DNA from: Bugula neritina
Taxonomy: Eukaryota; Bryozoa; Gymnolaemata; Cheilostomatida; Bugulidae
NCBI GenBank assembly: GCA_964035545.1
Contig: OZ037765.1
Location: 31,633,504 to 31,697,503, forward strand
Direction of reading: 5' to 3'
Length of the DNA stretch: 64,000 nt
Part shown: piece after piece, positions 60,801-64,000 of the stretch
How the letters are laid out: every line of letters begins with the position of its first letter
How positions within the stretch are numbered: position 1 is the first letter of the stretch
The notes under the pieces: model-generated
Database searches by the model: none
The model's input: only the letters and a program-made list of their open reading frames with translations
Told to the model about the DNA's origin: nothing
Translations under genes and position numbers: made by a program

Positions 60801-63800
60801 AACCCAAGTGCAACCCTTCGTGCAGGCTCTGACAATTCTCTACCTTCTATTATCGCTGTAAGTTTTGTACACTTGAGTGGCATTGTTTTGGGAAGAAAAA
60901 GTTGAAGTAGAGGTGTCACATGTTAGAAAGCCAGCAATGTTAATTGTATCCATGCTAAATTTACCTATAGGATAAACATTGGAGTACTCATTTCTAGAAA
61001 TTTCGAATATTGCTAAAACCATCCATTCTCTCTTAGTTTTTTCTATAGAATGCAGATCAATCTGAAAAAAGATTAGATGCGTATTGTAATGTTAATATAT
61101 CCACATTCTGATGCAAAGTTATTTAAATGCTGATATGCACATGTGCATATTATTTTTTGTTATTTGAAGTTACCATCACGTTGATTACTAATAGTTGTTG
61201 TTCGTATAACTCACTCTGATGATTTCAGGGAATTATTTGATCATAAATTATTAACTAATTTCAGTAATTGTCTTTCCAGAGTACATCGGAATCTGATCAG
61301 AATTCAAAAGACATTCCCAATATGGCCATGCTGAGTGCCACTAGTGACATGGAAACCAGCAACCCTGAGCAGGTGATTGTTACTGAGTCAACAAAGCACA
61401 CACCTGCCGATGACATCACCAACCTAATGCATGACATTTTAGACAGAGTCAGTGAAGACATTCAGCTTTCAGCTGTTCAGTCTACAGTAAGGGACTTGGT
61501 GACACAAGTGGCAGACAATCTGTCCTCTACAGAAATTGTACAAATGATTCTAAATGAATTGCTGGAAGAGGTTGTTGGTAAGAAACTGCAGAATAACACA
61601 TGTCTCTTGCTTGACGATTCGGCAACTGATTACCAGCATACCCGACAACCCGAGTCGTCCGACTCTGACAGGGCAAAGAAGACAACTTCTGCTCTTACAG
61701 CAGAGCGAAAACGCAGATCTGCTCGTGTAAAGTTGACCACAGCAAAGCAGACGACAGTTGCCGAAGAAAAAAAGCAAGACAAGGTGGATCACATTTCTGA
61801 GTTGGAGAAGATTATATCTGATCTTTTACAGGACGACTCCAGTCAGCTGACTAACCACTCTGTGGCAGCAGATAATGGCAGCACGCCTGCAGCCTGTAGT
61901 GCTTTACCAACGTCTGCAAATGAAGAGAGGGATGTTAAACTGTTTCTATCAAAGTTGAAGTCAAACAGAGGGGTTGTGCACGTGATGAGGGAGTGGATTT
62001 ATACGCTGTGTGACAAACGAAATCATTCTTGGTGCACTGAGCTGAAGGAGGCATTTATTAACGTGTATGAAAAGCATATCAACTCCTATCAAAGGCCTAG
62101 CATATTCAGCAGCAATGATATTGAGAAAGATGCTTTGGCTGCACTCATTTGGTTGGAACTTTACGTAGATGAGTTGTTGACGGAAAACACAAATGCTCCT
62201 CGCGCGAGTCATGCGCAAATTTTCAATGAAGAGTTTGTTTATTGGTCAATGGTTGTGGGTAACAACGGCAAGCTTCCCAATATTTGTGATGAATATAGTA
62301 TTCGCTACCATTATATGCTAGCTCAGTATTATAGCGCCACACAGCAGTCGGACATGGCTCTGAAATCTTTGAACTTCCTGTTGGGTTTTATAGGAAAAGA
62401 CTCTGGTGTTGGCATCTTTTTGCCGAACTCAAAAGCCAAAACTACAGTTGATTACAAAACAGTAAAGGAAGAGTTGAACTTTCTAGAGAGAGCATTGTCC
62501 TTGAAGGATTTGCAGACGGTATTTGACAATAAAGACTATCCACAAATTGTGAAACTTCTGTCGTTGACATTTGACGTGGATTTGAAGAAACGGTTTTTTG
62601 ATTCCCGTTACTTCCAACTCGATATTTTAATAAAGACTGTTGCTAACCTAGAAGATAGGGCCGATTGCTTCAAATGGTTAGCTAAGGCTCTGCAGGAAGT
62701 GGTGCATTATGTCAATGCAGGTCGTCATGGCAACTGGTCAACACTTGTATGTCATGCAATGAGTTTGTTTGTTGATCGACTAGATACTCAATCTACAACA
62801 GATTGCTTGCCTGTAACAAGGGCAGAGATTGTTAGGAGTTGCCTTACCATTATCAAGTTAAACATTGATAGCTTAGAATCCAGCGGCCGGATGTTGATAA
62901 ACACAGTATCTGCCTGGATCCTGCTCTCAATACTTACACATGGTGCGAAGGAGGTTAAAACGCCCCCTACACTAACGACTTCAAATGAGTTCCCCCACTA
63001 TATTCAGTATGTATTTTACACTATGATCTTTCCTCCTTCTGCGTGTTGAATATATATAGTGTTTTTTTACTTTTGAGTACACTATTTTGCAAAAAAGATA
63101 AATTTGTACCTTCTTTGTTTTATTATGGATACTATTACAATAGATATTTTACTTGCTACTGTAAATATTTACTCTAACCCCAAAACTGCCCAAATGTTAT
63201 TGCAAGATCACATTCTAATGATTAAATATTACCTTTCTTGGTTAGATTATTTTTCATGCTCATGTTTTGAAGTTGTGCCCACAATATAGAGCTATTTTGA
63301 AAATTGCAAGTTATTTTACAATAGAATTTGTACCACTCATTGTTCAAAATTAGGAGTTATGAGAAGAGAAGTGAAAATTTGAGTGACTAGTATTCGTTTT
63401 GAAGTTGGGTTGCGCAATGAGAAGATTGCATGCGTACATTCGCAATAAGTCTAAAAAAATCTTAAAACACAACAGGGTTTACTAATAACAATGCTGTGCA
63501 GCCACGTCTTTGTGAAGAAGTCGGTTTAAACAAGTATATTCAAGTCACTCCTGTGAAGAGTGTTACCTGGCAGTTAGCTAGACTGCTAAGATATGTTTTC
63601 TCTTGTCTAGGGTGCTTCTGATAGCCCACTCCTTGCTGGCTAAGTATAGCCTTTGTACCAGCTCTGATGGTCAGCTTTTACAGTACACGGTGCAGAAATT
63701 ACAGGAGCACAGGCAAAGCTCGGAGTGTAACAACCCACAGCTGACAGAGCAGCATGTTAATCAGTGTATATACTGCTTGTACGGCCACCCTAACAAGAAG
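54812..63800 (+). CDS. CABIN1: Calcineurin-binding protein cabin-1, N-terminal part (3' partial)
   Basis: Exons: 54812-54814 (only the ATG), 55005-55103, 55361-55474, 55935-56066, 57599-57700, 58137-58215, 58391-58520, 59102-59254, 60152-60218, 60540-60654, 60796-60857, 61280-63006, 63611-63800. About 991 residues are present of a protein of about 2200 in human; the rest lies beyond the window, and the last bases (…taagacag) could be the next acceptor. CABIN1 is a TPR-rich scaffold of the HIRA histone H3.3 chaperone complex and an inhibitor of calcineurin and MEF2. Matches include MIRIAALN split after Met, the TPR block [55 protein letters not shown], and [12 protein letters not shown] at the end. 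The 1727-nt exon encodes a Ser/Thr-rich linker followed by [18 protein letters not shown] and further helical repeats. A Ser-rich run replaces the human residues just after the start. Confidence 0.94.
56078..57078. repeat. 25-bp G-rich minisatellite, about 40 copies
   Basis: The unit AGGGAGGGGAGATAACAACT plus AGCAT, ACTAT or AACAT. It starts about 11 nt after the CABIN1 donor at 56067, and decayed copies continue to about 57300. The three 5-base variants are interspersed along the array. Confidence 0.97.
59041..59086. repeat. 14-bp tandem repeat before acceptor
   Basis: Three copies of ACCACTACATAGTT, ending about 15 nt before the CABIN1 exon at 59102. Confidence 0.88.
59388..59600 (+). mobile_element. 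tRNA-derived SINE copy, best preserved
   Basis: Head GGAGTAGCTGTGGTCTAGGG with an A-box-like TGGTCTAGGGG, and a B box GGTTCGAGCCC near 59442-59452. The body has AAGAGCATCCAGTCATAATT and CACATATGAATAAGTCC. The end is a T-run near 59589. It lies in the CABIN1 intron 59255-60151. Confidence 0.9.
59690..59911 (-). mobile_element. tRNA-derived SINE copy, inverted partner
   Basis: On the minus strand from 59911 it opens GGGGAGCAGCCGTGGTCTAG, then GGTTAGAGCACTGACTTAGT and a weak B box. The body matches the copy 90 bp upstream in opposite orientation, so the intron RNA can fold as a long hairpin. Confidence 0.88.
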
Positions 63801-64000
63801 GTACCGGAATGTTAGAAAGTGATAAAATAGAATATGTTAAATTAATGTCTTCTGCTTTTCATTAGAATGCCTGGGACTCACGGAGTCTATTCACTGTAAA
63901 CGCATTCCATATTTTTATATTCTATTTATTTTATAACATAGGAAAACCAACATTATTTTCAAGATATTGTTTAACTCTATATATTGCTTTTGTAAGACAG

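Noticed and set aside
61268-63049. 593-residue reading frame as a separate intronless gene
   Set aside because: It is the long CABIN1 exon (61280-63006); it has no ATG at the beginning, and the acceptor and donor phases join it to its neighbours.

Overview
The window is nuclear DNA from an invertebrate animal. It is AT-rich, the genes are broken by GT-AG introns, there are no operons or Shine-Dalgarno sites, and the reconstructed proteins match well-known animal proteins of similar length. The sequence does not settle the phylum. All exon models were built by hand from reading frame, splice phase and remembered human orthologs; no alignment was run.

Layout. (1) 1-11203, plus strand: the last 21 exons of a large protein that I read as ZZEF1; the 5' part lies before the window. 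(2) 11204-14205: gene-poor DNA with a perfect hairpin and a long degenerate A/G/T-rich tract. (3) 14206-28070, plus: complete NOP14, 19 exons, about 862 aa, a small-subunit ribosome biogenesis factor. (4) 28869-42348, plus: complete GLDC, the glycine cleavage P-protein, 20 exons, about 1002 aa. (5) 43016-48574, minus: complete MBOAT1/2-type lysophospholipid acyltransferase, 12 exons, 449 aa, tail-to-tail with GLDC. (6) 49860-53068, minus: complete IMPACT, 7 exons, 286 aa. (7) 54812-end, plus: first 13 exons of CABIN1, head-to-head with IMPACT and running out of the window. These are unrelated housekeeping genes placed side by side; nothing suggests a shared pathway.

The unusual content is in the introns. 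There are more than twenty short tandem arrays (units of about 10-38 bp), and most lie directly against an exon, just after a donor or just before an acceptor. In three places the tandem unit contains the splice donor itself, so donors are duplicated, twice in multiples of three with the reading frame kept open. One array (17745-18672) is interrupted at its end by a 1161-bp foldback element with terminal inverted repeats and a perfect 8-bp target-site duplication, typical of hAT-class non-autonomous elements. At least five copies of a tRNA-derived SINE family lie in introns. A 1.5-kb segment in a NOP14 intron is bounded by direct repeats. I found no CRISPR array, rRNA gene, authentic tRNA gene or new multi-gene system.
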